From: Tubulanus polymorphus
Taxonomy: Eukaryota > Nemertea > Palaeonemertea > Tubulaniformes > Tubulanidae
Length of the DNA stretch: 64,000 nucleotides
Reading direction: 5' to 3'
Assembly: GCF_964204645.1 (NCBI RefSeq)
Contig: NC_134026.1
Span: 28,414,650 to 28,478,649, forward strand
In this document: positions 1 to 36,435 of the stretch, piece by piece
Layout of the letters: each line of letters opens with the position of its first letter
Position numbering within the stretch: position 1 is the stretch's first letter
The notes under the pieces: model-generated
The model's input: only the letters and a program-made list of their open reading frames with translations
What the model was told of the DNA's origin: nothing
The model's database searches: none
Made by a program: the position numbers and the translations under genes

Positions 1-543
1 ATCCAATACCAGTCAAAAGCCGTTCTATCTAGCTATAGTATAGCAACGGCAAAAACATATTCCAAACGAATCTAAAATAGCGTTCAAAGAAATCAATATC
101 CAAAAAATATTCTCTGTCAATCAGTCAAGCAATGCATGTGTACTGGAATAAGAAAGTTCAAGGGTAGCACTTCAAGTGTCCAACATACCGCCAATAATGC
201 CTAAACCCTTAGTTTTGCTATCATAAGCACACAGCAGAAAGGTGGACTGAACTGCAGTCTTTCCCTACCAATATTTGATTCCGGCTAAAATAATCTATCG
301 ATGCTTTCATCCGATGTCAGTAGCGCTACCTAGATTTAGCATCTGTCAAAATGGGTCAACAATTTGGCATCGTTTACGAAATTTCAGTCACGTTCTCGCA
401 AACAAAAAGACACCGAATCCCAATTCGAAATCACCCGAAAGATATTTCGCGCAGATACCGATAAATAACTAAATCATTGAGAACGAAACGGAAGAAGAGT
501 TCATCATTTCACGTCAAACCAACGACACTATTTTGGAACTTAC

Positions 544-612
544 CAGTGCGAAGAGATTAGTGTAGCAATCCTCGAGACTACAGCCGTTTATCAGCGGATT
601 TGGGTGACTCAT
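544..612 (-). CDS. First coding exon of an unidentified gene leaving the window
   Basis: A 23-codon open exon on the minus strand begins at an ATG at 612 (MSHPNPLINGCSLEDCYTN, then LFAL) and ends at a strong donor, CTG|GTAAGT, in phase 0. The peptide looks like real protein and lies head-to-head with BLTP2 across about 300 bp. The rest of the gene would lie further left; I found no convincing second exon in 1-543, so the next exon may be outside the window. I do not recognise the family. No signal peptide is visible, so the product is probably cytosolic or nuclear. Codon usage and the consensus donor are the only support. Confidence 0.5.
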
Positions 613-911
613 GGTCACTCCATGGTCTAATACGGGGTTCAAATATTTCGAAACCTAACTACGTGACGAATAGGTCCATAAATCGAGCTAAAACCGTCAA
701 AATCATCCAGTAATTGCAGAAAATGGCGACGGTAATGGCGACTGTAAGAACAACAAGGCGGTAAGGAAAGACGCCTGTGATTCGCCAATTCACGTCACAT
801 GATCGATATTGACCCATTAAATCCAAAATGGCGGCGCCCATGATCCGTCGAATTTTTAGCAGAAGCTGATGAGAAATTATTGCGTTTCGCAGCCGATTAT
901 GAGCGTTGACG
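613..911. promoter_or_regulatory. Probable bidirectional promoter with YY1-like sites
   Basis: This 299-bp gap lies between two divergent start codons (612 minus, 912 plus). It holds AAAATGGCGGC at 825-835, which fits the YY1/Pleiohomeotic consensus, two further ATGGCGAC copies near 722-740, and a CACGTCACATG E-box/CRE-like stretch at 791-801. No TATA box is seen. Such TATA-less, YY1-containing head-to-head promoters usually serve housekeeping genes, which suits BLTP2. Confidence 0.5.
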
Positions 912-25325
<24,414 letters not shown>

Positions 25326-25785
25326 ATTAAAGACGTGCAAGTTACGCTTTTTACAGTGTTCAAAGCTAACACACCAATTATTCTCTTCAACACCTTGTAG
25401 TTATGATACGAGAATGCGATATATACCTACCAAAAAACTGATTCATCAGAATAATTCTGCTTAATTTGATCGTATGGACATCGTATGGGCGTTGATTTAC
25501 TGGAAGGATTTTTTTAATGTAATTTTCATTTGTGTTGAATTTATGATTGATTACATATTTTTCACTTCTCAGACGTATTCAAAACACATTTCATCTGCCA
25601 GTTTGTATTCCGACATAAATGACCTGTGTCTAATGTTGTCGTAATTAGCACCTCTCAATGCTTGTAATTAGTTAATGCTTTGTGGTTAAAAAATGAACGT
25701 TTATTCACAAGAATTATTCGTATTTATGTTCAATGATGTTAATTTATAATTTGTGTAATTCGATGCTTTAGACATAAACGTCGTT

Positions 25786-25791
25786 AATAAA
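25786..25791 (+). terminator. Poly(A) signal of BLTP2
   Basis: AATAAA lies about 460 nt after the BLTP2 stop codon. It is the only clear hexamer before the next gene. Confidence 0.55.
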
Positions 25792-26521
25792 ATAATCAGC
25801 TTTGAAAAAGTTTCTTTGAATGATTGGTTTCGCTTTGGGCATCATCTATCGGATCTATAATCACCACCTTTATGGTCACTGCTATGGTCTGTGGTCACTT
25901 CTTCGAAATGTATTCAAGGCTGCCTTAGAGGACGAAACATCTTGCAGGCTAATTTCAGAAGAATATGTTATGAAATGAAAACATCAAGCAAATTCAATTA
26001 TCCTTATACGTCATATATTTATTCAAGCAATTGTCGATTATCACGTACATCGTATGAAACTGACTAAGTGAAAAAGTCGCACACATTCGACATGATGTGA
26101 TGATTGTCGACACTGATATAAACACTTGACAACGACCAACTTCAGACGGCGACCCAAAACATCTATAAGATATGAGATTGTGATTTTTGGAATCGAAGCA
26201 AACATCAATTTTAGCTAAAATGATGGAGCATTTGGTCAAACGTGGTGAAATATACGGAGACTTAACGTCAGCTCGGTATCGTCTTTAGAGGGGTGCATTT
26301 TTGTGGGGAAAACCCAATAAGTACATATTGATATAGTTTTTGATATTACTCGATAATAGTTCTGGGGTGACAGTAAATAAGGTGAAGTAAGTTTTAGAAC
26401 TCGTTGATAACTGAACAAATAAACCCGGAACTCGTGCGCGCAGAAATTCCTTTTCGGGGAAATTCCCTTTTAGTTTACAAGCAGACATCGTCGCGTGTAG
26501 CTCATAATTCTCGACGTTGTA
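25792..26521. other. Intergenic space and upstream region of paralog A
   Basis: There is no open frame with domain or splice support. It must contain the promoter and 5' UTR of paralog A, but no TATA box at a convincing distance was seen. Confidence 0.6.
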
Positions 26522-29500
26522 ATGGCGTCGAATAAAATGTTTACTCGAGTGAAAAATGTGCTTTCAAAACATTTCAAAAAACGTGCCAACCCGAACGAGT
26601 CTGCAGCAACGATAACTGATGATTTTGGATTCGTACACGACGCAAGTAAATGTTGCTATAAATGCAAAGTGTGGATAACATATCCGAATCGGAGGCGTCA
26701 CTTCGTGAAAAGACTCGAAAGGTTTTTTGACAAGGAACTTTGCGGACAGATAGAATGTCTGTTCCAAGAATGTGAATCGCACCTTACTGAACCAGACAAT
26801 TATTTCATGGAGAAAAGCTTAAAAGCTGTTAGCAAGTATGTGGTACTTTTCGATGCAAATCATAAGACGGATATTGGATTCAATTTCCAGAGATCGAGTG
26901 CAATCAGCAGTTATAAAAACAAACAATACAAATGCCGCATGATATTCGTAAAAATGGACAGTCAGGCTGATCTTAGTGATATATCGACGGACAATGTGAA
27001 CTTTCTTACATTAGACTTTTCGAGAACAGACTGGGACAAGGAAGATCTAAGTAAAAACAACCAAATCAAAGTCCTCATAAAAGAACTCCTCGGTAAGTTC
27101 TTACTTCATTCTGAGATGAGATAATGCATCCTCAATGAAACTAGGCCCTTATGTTCTACAAAACTGTTCATGAAATAGTATCATCTTACGTATCTTGGAA
27201 TCATTTTGCAAAAATTAAATCCACTTTTCTGAGGAAAAATCAGGATATCTTCAAACTGCAACACTTCCTGGCTGTAATATTTCGCCCTAGGTCTATAATG
27301 ATGGAGGCCTTTGGTGTATTTTGATCATTATTTATTTTCTCCACCAGATTTGGATATTCACATTGGAAATGTCAATACTTTAGATTCTATATTTGTCGGG
27401 GCAAAAAGTGCAATTCCGGGTAAGAAATTTTAAAGCATTCATCAACAAGTCAAGTGCAAAGATTTGTAAGCCATAAAGATAAATCAGAGATATTTCAAGA
27501 GGTGACTTTAGATTCTTGGAATGAGTCACAAGTGGGATGCATACAAAAATTGCTTCACAAATGATTCTATCCATTTTCACCAGGAAGTAAAAGTTGTATA
27601 CACCGGTTGGGTTTCTTTTTTCAAGTTAATATTGATTAGATAATGTATTTGATAATGGTTATGTGATCAATACTTATACATTTAGTTTGTAACCGGTATT
27701 CCATTGTGGGTTTTCCAATATTCATTCTTAATCTAATTTTGTTATTATAGAAATGACTTATGAAAAAGATGTTGATTATCTATACGCACATCCATCACTG
27801 GTAGGCCTATATCTGAATAATCTCCCAGAAAGCAAATCTATAGCTGGAGTAAATGTAACGTTCAAATCCATTGACACTGATTCAGCCTACAGCACATTCC
27901 TAATACAGGTTTATATACACTATTATCATGATCTATGCTGTATGATTATCAGCTCAAATGTTCAGTGGATTTTGTGATGTTTTCCCTTTATTTTCAGAAA
28001 TGTAATCTAAGCGATCAGGCGCGCGATTTGGTCATGAATGAAGAGTCAAAGGGTATCTTTGAGAATATTGAACTTGGAACAGTATTTTCAATACTCCCAT
28101 CTCCACCCACCGAATACCAACTGAAATTCAATGCTTCACTGCTTATTTTCGATCAAAAATTCAAAAATTGCCTGCAAAAATACGTCCGTGTGCTTCACAG
28201 CGATAGTATCTCCCTAGTAGGCGCGAAATGGAATGACGTCACTGAAAGGTCATCGTTGATATGCGGTTTTCCGAAAAGTAGCACTACGTCAAAGAGCGAT
28301 GCACTAGAGACCAGACGTGGTTTATGTGATGGTTGGTTTCAATACGATTCGTTTCAATGCGGAACGTTAGTAGATTTTTGATTGATGACTGGCCAACAGT
28401 CGTGGAATATACCTCACAATCCCTTTATTATTACTTTTTTTTCATTTCAGATACATGATTTGTTCGACGTCCGTAGAAAACTCGCAAATTGCATGCGCAG
28501 TTGCCAACTTAACCAGTAAATACATGAACTCAAATTTCGCCCGCCTCATCGTTCATTACGATGACTTACCTAAATATCCCCTAGCGACCCAACATCTACA
28601 GCTTAGGTGCGAAATCGCTCGCCTCGACACACCGGTCGAATATTACGGGAACTACTTTCAAGGCGTTATCGTTCGTCTCGAAGATAACGATTGTTATGCA
28701 ACGATGAAATACAGCTGTGACGAGTCCGGTAATGACTTCTCGTTTCTACACGAGTTTCATTTGGATCATCCAGAACAATCTTCATTTCTAGGCAAACTGA
28801 AATATCGTACAAACTGGCGCTTCCGCGTTAAATTCTACTCCGATAAAGATCACAATAATCTCCTGGCTAAGATATGCACTGGTTCACAGGCTAAGGTACG
28901 ACCATTGGTTTAACGAATATGTTTTTAAACTGCCTGTCTATAGATTCATAGATATTTTTCATAGATATTTTTGATTTATTCAGTGTCGTAAAACCTGGCC
29001 GCCCTTGAATCACGTTTACTCCAAATGTTGGACTTCCCCTCCTCCCGATTTGGCATCCAGCGAGTTATCTGAATTCGACCGTAAGTTATTGACGTGTTAT
29101 ATATATATATATCTAATCCCGAACCCGGTTTCACAGTTCTTGATTAACCTTTAGCTCTGAGTTAAATGAGAACTGTGGCACGCAAAACTAACGCATAGTC
29201 AGCTAACTCACAGTTAGTTTCTGACTCAAATTTAATCAAGAACTGAACCGGGTCCCGAGGACGACAGTGGCCAATTTTTAAAAACAATTTCTAATTTCCA
29301 GTTGTCGAGGAAGCGTACACAGGTGTAAATGATTTAAATGTAGCAGCAGCAAGATCAGCTGAAGCTGATGATTTAACGGTATCTAGTAACGATCGGCAGA
29401 ACGGTAGCGGGAGGTACCAACATAGATATTCGCTCGACGAAACGTCAACCAAAACATCGAAGTGGACGGACGCTCAGATTGAAACGTGGAAGTCGCGGGC

Positions 29501-29624
29501 TATGTCATGCGACGATAACTTGACTGTAGATCCGGATAAACTTAATGATTTCAACGGAGATAAACTTCCTGTACGATCGAATTCGAGACAAAAATTTCAA
29601 CAGTTCTTCGAAAGTATCAAGTGA
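26522..29624 (+). CDS. Paralog A: TIR-like plus ZU5-UPA-like protein, 677 aa
   Basis: Seven exons: 26522-27092, 27348-27419, 27751-27908, 27998-28365, 28451-28895, 28984-29080, 29302-29624; intron phases 1,1,0,2,0,1. Residues about 48-190 form an alpha/beta domain with TIR-like order: KVWITYP strand, a basic helix, SKYVVLF, RMIFVKMD, FLTLDFS, final helix IKVLIKELLG. Exons 3-5 encode a beta-rich region (GTVFSILP, WNDVTE, FQYDSFQCGTYMICS, then about 148 aa) that resembles ZU5 followed by UPA. The tail is polar. No signal peptide or membrane segment is seen, so it is probably cytoplasmic. The Glu expected in NADase TIR domains is not evident, so any role is more likely scaffolding than catalytic. 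The domain names are inference; the exon model is firm. Confidence 0.85.
29118..29256. mobile_element. MITE-like inverted repeat in paralog A intron 6
   Basis: ACCCGGTTTCACAGTTCTTG at the left is mirrored by CAAGAACTGAACCGGGT at the right, with about 95 bp between. An (AT)n run precedes it at 29097-29111. It is short and noncoding with a foldback shape. Confidence 0.6.
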
Positions 29625-29824
29625 TACATTCGCCATAGCTTTCAGAATATTGTTTCGTCAAATGGACAAACAGTGTATAAATGTATATATTTATATGTGT
29701 ATATACGTATTCTATGGTATTACATATGAAACGAATGTCTCTTCGATAAAGGAACTATATATTTTGACCAATTTCAATGACAAATCTTTAAATCTATTCA
29801 ACCACTGTAAATTATGAAAGAAAC

Positions 29825-29830
29825 AATAAA
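29825..29830 (+). terminator. Poly(A) signal of paralog A
   Basis: AATAAA lies about 200 nt after the paralog A stop codon at 29622-29624, and before the paralog B start. Confidence 0.6.
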
Positions 29831-30261
29831 ATTGTATTCTCTGCTAAGGATATTTTTTCGTATATTCTCTATTCGATAACCGCATTTAAGGAGTCAGAAT
29901 CGTGCAGTTCCTATCCGATGTAAGAAATTCATAGCTGCTGAAGATTAAACAACAAATATCACTGACTGTCCCTTACATAATGAATGTGTCCGTAAATGAG
30001 CATTTAAGCACAATTGCTTATCATGGTCGCTTCTGTTCTTATCAGGGACAGAGTACTCGATACGTAGAATACTTGTAATTTGTATAGAGCTGGTATCATA
30101 AACGGTAAAAAAACTGACTTGTAGATTGAGAAATCCGCGACGTGTTGACGCAGATTGTGGGTGGTTAGTCGGACTATAATATTGTTTCTTAATGAGGAAG
30201 TTAGTTATATGTAAACGCGAGGTTCAGTGTATGTTATTGGTTTGAATATATTACTGGAATC
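29831..30261. other. Spacer and probable promoter of paralog B
   Basis: About 430 bp with no open frame. It separates the poly(A) signal of A from the start codon of B, so B must have its own promoter here. No TATA box was recognised. Confidence 0.55.
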
Positions 30262-33184
30262 ATGGAAAACAAACGCGTGGTTTCATACAAAAAACGCGAA
30301 GACGGTGGCTACGATTTGGTGATTAAGCATCAGGAATATAAACGGGTATTGTGGGCGGCATATCCAACAAAGGCGACCACAGTACGGCCCTATCAGCTAC
30401 TCCGAAACATCCTTCGATTCTATAAACGGACTACGCAACAAAGTTCAATTTGTTTTCACGGAAATTATCGAAAAATCTACGAAGATAAAAAGGCTATCGA
30501 GGCGTTTGAATCGATTTTCGAATTTGCGACTGATTTTTTGATTATATTAGATGCATCTGTCGAGAATGATGCATGGTTCCAGTATCGAATCGACCATGCC
30601 CTGTCAGAAATAGGGAATCGTCTGCAAAATACCAATCTTTGGATAATTCCCAAGTTGATGTTTATCAAGGTTGAATCATGTTCACTTCCACCTATACCGT
30701 GTAGCATAGAATATACAACTTTCGATTTCAGCCAGTGCAATTTGGACTATACAATATTTTGTCAAAGTCAAGAGTTGCGCACTTTGGCTGGTGAATTAAT
30801 AGGTCAGTGGATGATAATGTACATGTTATTCTCTATGAAAACATTATTATGTATACTGTAGGAGATCGATACGTCACGTTACGTTATATAACATTTTACT
30901 GTAATTTTTAGGGTCGAAGATTCAAGCCAGAGCTACGGCACTCAAAGGTATAATACATGTATATACATAGCCCTGCGCACACAGCACGAAATGAAAATGA
31001 AACGGACAGGCTTTTCTGGCCTGTTTCGTGATTATGTACCAGTAGATAACAAGAACCACCGACACACACTAAAAGCCGTCACGTGTCTGATCAATATCAC
31101 CGTCATTTTGATATATCATATGATTCTATGACAGCTTTTTAAACAACATTACTTGGTGGCGCTGTAGGTAAGTTTCGATGTTTCTTGTTACGCCGGGTGC
31201 GATATGGGACGAGCTAAACACCGAAATGCATAAACAGGAAATAAGTTTTTTCGCTGTGTGAGTTCTGAGGCTGTAAGGTTCAAATCAGGTTATGAGACCT
31301 GTTCGAATTCGGTCGAGCATTTAGAGACACTTTTTATTCAATCTGATTTTATTAAGGGACCAAAGGTGAAAGTCATGCTGATTACATTTATTCAAGTCCC
31401 ACTGTAACATGCTTAGAAAGGCTACCGAAAATAATCAACATTATCGACGACCTAACAGTGACTTTTGATGTACAAGGTCCAACTAAAGATGTCGGCAAAA
31501 CGTGTTTCTTTATACAGGTAACTTTGAATATGTAAATCTGCAATGGATAATTCGTAATCGATTCAAGAAAACTTTCTTCTTTTAGAAAACAACCATAACT
31601 GAAAAGACAATAGATTTCGTGCAAAAGATAAGTTCAACGGATCCATTCTTGTACAAAGACATCCACCGAGGGACATATATCACTATCGGTCCTTATCCTG
31701 CTAATGATGACATCCTTCATACAGACTTGCCCTTAATATCGACCATACTCCTGAATTATGAACACGAGACGATGAATTTGGACGTCCGAATTTTATATTC
31801 ATCAAGTCAGTCGCCTGTTGGCTCGTCTCCCTGGTGTGACGTTACAGATACGTCATGTCTTATTCGATTTCCGAAGAGAGCTAGCGATATATATAATATC
31901 GCAAGTGGAACTACGTTACAATTTGTGGCGATGAAATATGGAACGTATGTATATACGCATATAAGCGATGTAGTAAAATCAAGTTTCCACACATAAAACT
32001 TTTGTTTATTTATCAAATTTCGAATATCCAATTTATGTAGGTATCTAGTAACAAGTGGCAAATCTACCGTTGCAAATTTCATCAGTTTTGCAAGCATCAT
32101 CAGCAACGAAATCAACCGAGCATTCGCCAGAATAATCGTCAGTTATAGTACAGATGACGTCATCATCGAGAATAATGACGTCAGTACTGCCTATAACACC
32201 GCTTACGACAGAAAACTCATCCTGACATGTGACGTCGTACGTCTGGATGAATATATCTCTCATTATGGTTTCAATTACCAAGACGTGATTGTACGGTTGC
32301 CGAATAGTACGTGCTACGCCGTCACAACACTCAAACTCAACCGAAAAGACGAGCGATGTGTTTTGCCTCAAGTGTTTGATGTCGACAGCCGCAGCGACTT
32401 CTCGTCAAACCATGTCATAACTTGCGTGTATCGTCGATCTGAGGCATGGTCCTTCAAAAGCGCTTTCTATTCTGATTCGAATTTTCAGACACTTCTAGCT
32501 AAAATATCGGTGTCACCAACGGTAAGAATGTTTCTAAATGATACAGATAATATTTCTTTGCAGATGCAGGAATCCAGAGATCAAGACTCATCTTTTCGTG
32601 TATTCTCATCGATAAGTTAAACCTCGGATTGTTTAGATAGTATACGAACTGAATAAAAAACACCCGAAAGTCCCTTCGAAACTACGCCCATGAGATGTAC
32701 ATAATAGAATTATTTCGTTGAATATATTAATGTTTTGATGTTTATCTAGGAGCAGAGGGTTTGGCCTCCAGTGTCTCGTAGGTATCATCGTCGTTGGTCA
32801 CTGCCGTCACAACCAGAGGAAGATCATGAACACACCTTCGTAACTTTCCGACAGCGAAGCGGTAGGTATCATAGATAAAGATGATCAAATTATTTTTATC
32901 ATCATTATGCCGTATAAACAATTCTGATAAAGATTTGTCGTTTTCATTTTTCGGTAGCGTCTATCAGTGAAACAGCGCCTGATGATTTGTTCAGTTTAGA
33001 GTCGTTGACATCGAGTGAGCAACAATGTCGACTCGGTGCAGTAGCCCTCAATCGGGAGAAGATTTTACGAACTAAACAAACGGAAACGCCAAAAGAGCCA
33101 AATATTACCGAAATGTCATCGAAACGGCTGAAGGCTTTCCCATCTATTGAACTGAACACACTAAAATTAGCTTCTAAAAAATGA
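30262..33184 (+). CDS. Paralog B: TIR-like plus ZU5-UPA-like protein, 638 aa
   Basis: Seven exons: 30262-30802, 30912-30947, 31357-31517, 31586-31944, 32041-32521, 32750-32861, 32958-33184, with the same phases as A and C. The TIR-like domain shows RVLWAAYP, DFLIILD, KLMFIKVE, YTTFDFSQ and LAGELIG, each aligned with a counterpart in A and C. The second region shows GTYITIGP, WCDVTDT and KYGTYLVTSGK; a Trp-Pro pair (RVWPP) in exon 6 matches KTWPP of A. Exon 2 codes only 12 aa and is the least certain call. The C-terminal tail is basic and polar and shares nothing obvious with the other two. Probably cytoplasmic; function unknown. Confidence 0.82.
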
Positions 33185-33252
33185 ACGATCGCTATTGGGA
33201 TTCTTTTCTCGTTATCGTAAAATACAGTATCCTAGTTGTATCAACAGTCAAT

Positions 33253-33258
33253 AATAAA
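33253..33258 (+). terminator. Poly(A) signal of paralog B
   Basis: AATAAA lies about 70 nt after the stop codon at 33182-33184. Confidence 0.6.
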
Positions 33259-33775
33259 GATATCTTCTTCAGTGTACCACAAACCTAGTTGTTGTGATAA
33301 ACGATTCTAATCACTCGATAAAAACAGTACCGGGGAATTTCCCGGAGTCATTCATTCGAACGATTCAGGTCAACTATTCATTCGTTATTGAACAAAAGAG
33401 CTTCCAAATTTACCCTGGAATACATTCATAGAAAATATACGGTAGGTAAAATGGAAAATTTAGGTATGATATATCATTACATGCGACATTTTTATGTATG
33501 ACAGCCTGCTTCTAGATAGAGGTGCCCAAGTCAAACATACAGGAATTCATTTGTTCACGATTCTGGTATCAAAATCAATCATAACTTAATCGCTGGTAGT
33601 AAAAAGCATCAACTATTCATTACTTGATCGAAGAAGTCGCGACTAGCTACAGCGTACACGGGTGAGTGTTTCATCCGACTACTATTGAATTCTTCGTCAT
33701 GGTTTTTACTGTCAGGTTGAGCGCAAGATCACATTTTTGAGAGAGGATAAGCCGATATAGTGAGTGTTGTGAAGA
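33259..33775. other. Spacer between paralogs B and C
   Basis: About 520 bp without open frames. It is expected to hold the promoter and 5' UTR of paralog C. Confidence 0.55.
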
Positions 33776-36251
33776 ATGTATGCTGCCGAAGGAGAGATCG
33801 TTCTCTTGGCCGCCGAAGCTAGAACACGAGAACGGTTAGAGGCACAAAACAGCAGTCAATGTACTGGTAAATCGAAGATTTGGTTTGGATATGACACCAA
33901 TACATCTGAGTCTTTTTTCAAAGATTTAAAGAAAACGCTTAAAGACAAAGCTGGTGGCAAATTATCAATGTTTTACGATAACCCCCGGCATTGCGTCAGC
34001 GAAACTCGACCCAGTTCGACGTCGTTAGAAATCGCATCGAAATACGTGGTCATTCTCGACAAAATCGTCGACAATGAACTAACGCAGTTACGTATGAAAG
34101 CCGGGGATAAAAAACTGATTATTATCGTACGTGATAAACGTTGTCATCCCGTTCCATCATTGGATGACAAGACCGTAATACTAGACTTTTCGAAATTCAA
34201 CGACGGAAGCGACATGGCGAGCAGTGACGAGATCAAGATTTTGCTTCGTGAGCTAATGGGTAATGATCTGAATAACCTACCAATCTATATACACTGTTTA
34301 CGTAATTTTTGTATCACGGAATTTCGGTATCAGTTTAATATTATGAATTGTAGATTCACCAGTTCATAATGGGGCCAAAGAATCACAACGACTGATATCT
34401 GAAGGTAACAATGAATACTGAACGAAATATGCGATTGAATTGAACAAGTTTTTGTAAAAGATCCACGTAAACATGTTGATTATGAAATAAAATGCCAAAC
34501 ACTCGGAATGTCGTCTTTTCAGCAATGTATGTATGTCTTATTCGTAGATCCCAGATGGCGTCCTGCCGATCCAGAATATCTGACTGTCTCGACTGCTACT
34601 GTATATTTAGAAAGTGTACCAACGAAAAAACCGATGAATGAGCATCTGGTATTAGAATTCAACGGGCAGAAAACACCAGGACAGTGTATCAATATTCGGG
34701 TAAATTATTTCAAAATAGCCACGATCTGCTTTTTTACGAGCCCGATGATAGCCAGAACATATTACTGACTTTTCAGAAATGTGCTCTGACAAGAGACGCC
34801 ATTTCGTTAGTTAAGAGATCATGTCGCTCTTTGGATCTGAGCCAAGTGACTTTGGGAAGTTTTATTTCGATCTTACCCGGCTCTGAACGCGTGGCCATTG
34901 CTTCACCGATAATCTTCAAGAGCAATTTATTCGACGAGAAAATGTTCAATAAATGCAAAAGAGACATACATATTCTATTCTCGGACGCAGCTTCACCAGT
35001 TGGGGGCTGTTCTTGGGAAGATGTGACGCATAGTGTGTATTTGTCTTGTAATATGTTGTTTAATAGAACTGACGGCTGGTTGAAATTCATTGGAAATAAA
35101 TTCGGCACGTAAGTAAAACATTGCAGCGAGCCTTGATAAACAGCTATTCATAATTTGTATTTCGTATACAGGTTTTATTCAATGTTTTCCCCCTTTCTTT
35201 TTATAGCTATCTTGTCATTTGTTCGGAAATTAAGAGCGAAGTTTACACAGATATCGTTAATCAGACGTCGCAATATCTAAACCAATCTATCGCCATATTC
35301 AGGTGTTATTGTAATATTTCACCTGAAAAACGAGAAATTAGTGCAAATATGGAACTCGTAAAACTGGACGAATACAGCATGTCGACACGGTCACGTGAAC
35401 CCTGCGATAGATTCATATATCTTCGAAATAGCGACAACTGCCAGCTTATTATAAGATATAGATCAGAAGATGGCGAGACGGTATTCCCGTGCTCATTGCC
35501 GATTGGAACTATATTCGAAAAAACGTTCAGGTACTCGGAGGAATCTGTTTGGAGCATGTCAGTAAACGTTTACTCTGATGAAAGTTACAGTCGAAAGCTG
35601 ACGAAGATAACGTTAGCTGGTGAAAAGGTTTGCATGTATTTTATTACTCCAATTTTATGGCATGATAATATCTAGTTGGAAAACCACATTGCTTATCACA
35701 TAATCATTAAGGCTGAAGGTGAAATGTGATTGATATTGTATTATGCAGAGGCGACCTGTCATGCTGCCAAAAAGACGTTATCAAGGACTAAATAATTCAC
35801 ACTTCAATCCATTAGGGCCAGATTATGGCCCAGAGACAAGCAAAGGTATCGTAAAAGTATCGTATTGGTTTCTATTTTGATAATTGTTTTCCACATGAAT
35901 GGGTTCGATTTTGTTTCTAATATTTCAGTGCTGTTAGCGTCTGGAATTTCAGTACCTCACCATAGCGGGGCAACGACTGCAGGCGGTGTCCCGCTGAATC
36001 CATTTACTAATTTCGAGGAAACGAGAAAACCTCGTAGCCGAACCGAATCGACTTGTTTGGTTGAATTCGCTATAAACGATGATGTACCGAAGTTGGACCA
36101 AAGTCATGCTATTTCTACGTCATGGGACGGACACAGCATGAAGATAGGCACGTCAGCTCGGAAGAATTGGCGCTCTCTGATGGAGGCAATTGACAGATCA
36201 ATACGTCGTGGTGTACCCTTATCACACATTATAAAAACCCACTTCGATTGA
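33776..36251 (+). CDS. Paralog C: TIR-like plus ZU5-UPA-like protein, 619 aa
   Basis: Seven exons: 33776-34259, 34354-34404, 34548-34699, 34777-35108, 35207-35627, 35749-35845, 35929-36251, phases 1,1,0,2,0,1. The TIR-like part shows KIWFGYD, SKYVVILD, KLIIIVRD, TVILDFSKF and IKILLRELMG. The beta-rich part shows GSFISILPGS, WEDVTH and KFGTYLVICSE. An alternative upstream acceptor for exon 3 (CTTTTCAG at about 34522) would put the reading out of frame, so the acceptor at 34547 was chosen. The tail is polar, with no death domain or other effector module seen. Its 3' end converges on the minus-strand gene that ends at 36436. Confidence 0.83.
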
Positions 36252-36345
36252 ACTAATTCAATTATGAAATCTACATCTATCTTATCTTATTTAGTCGCCC
36301 CGAACACATACGAATGATATTAGCTATTTTGTAAATAGTGCTGTA

Positions 36346-36351
36346 AATAAA
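36346..36351 (+). terminator. Poly(A) signal of paralog C
   Basis: AATAAA lies about 95 nt after the stop and 85 nt before the end of the convergent minus-strand gene. Confidence 0.6.
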
Positions 36352-36435
36352 AATGTTCATATTCTTTTGAATAATCAGTCCGTGTGTAATCTGTATATCC
36401 AATTACGTTAATCATTTCTCATATAATACAACAAG

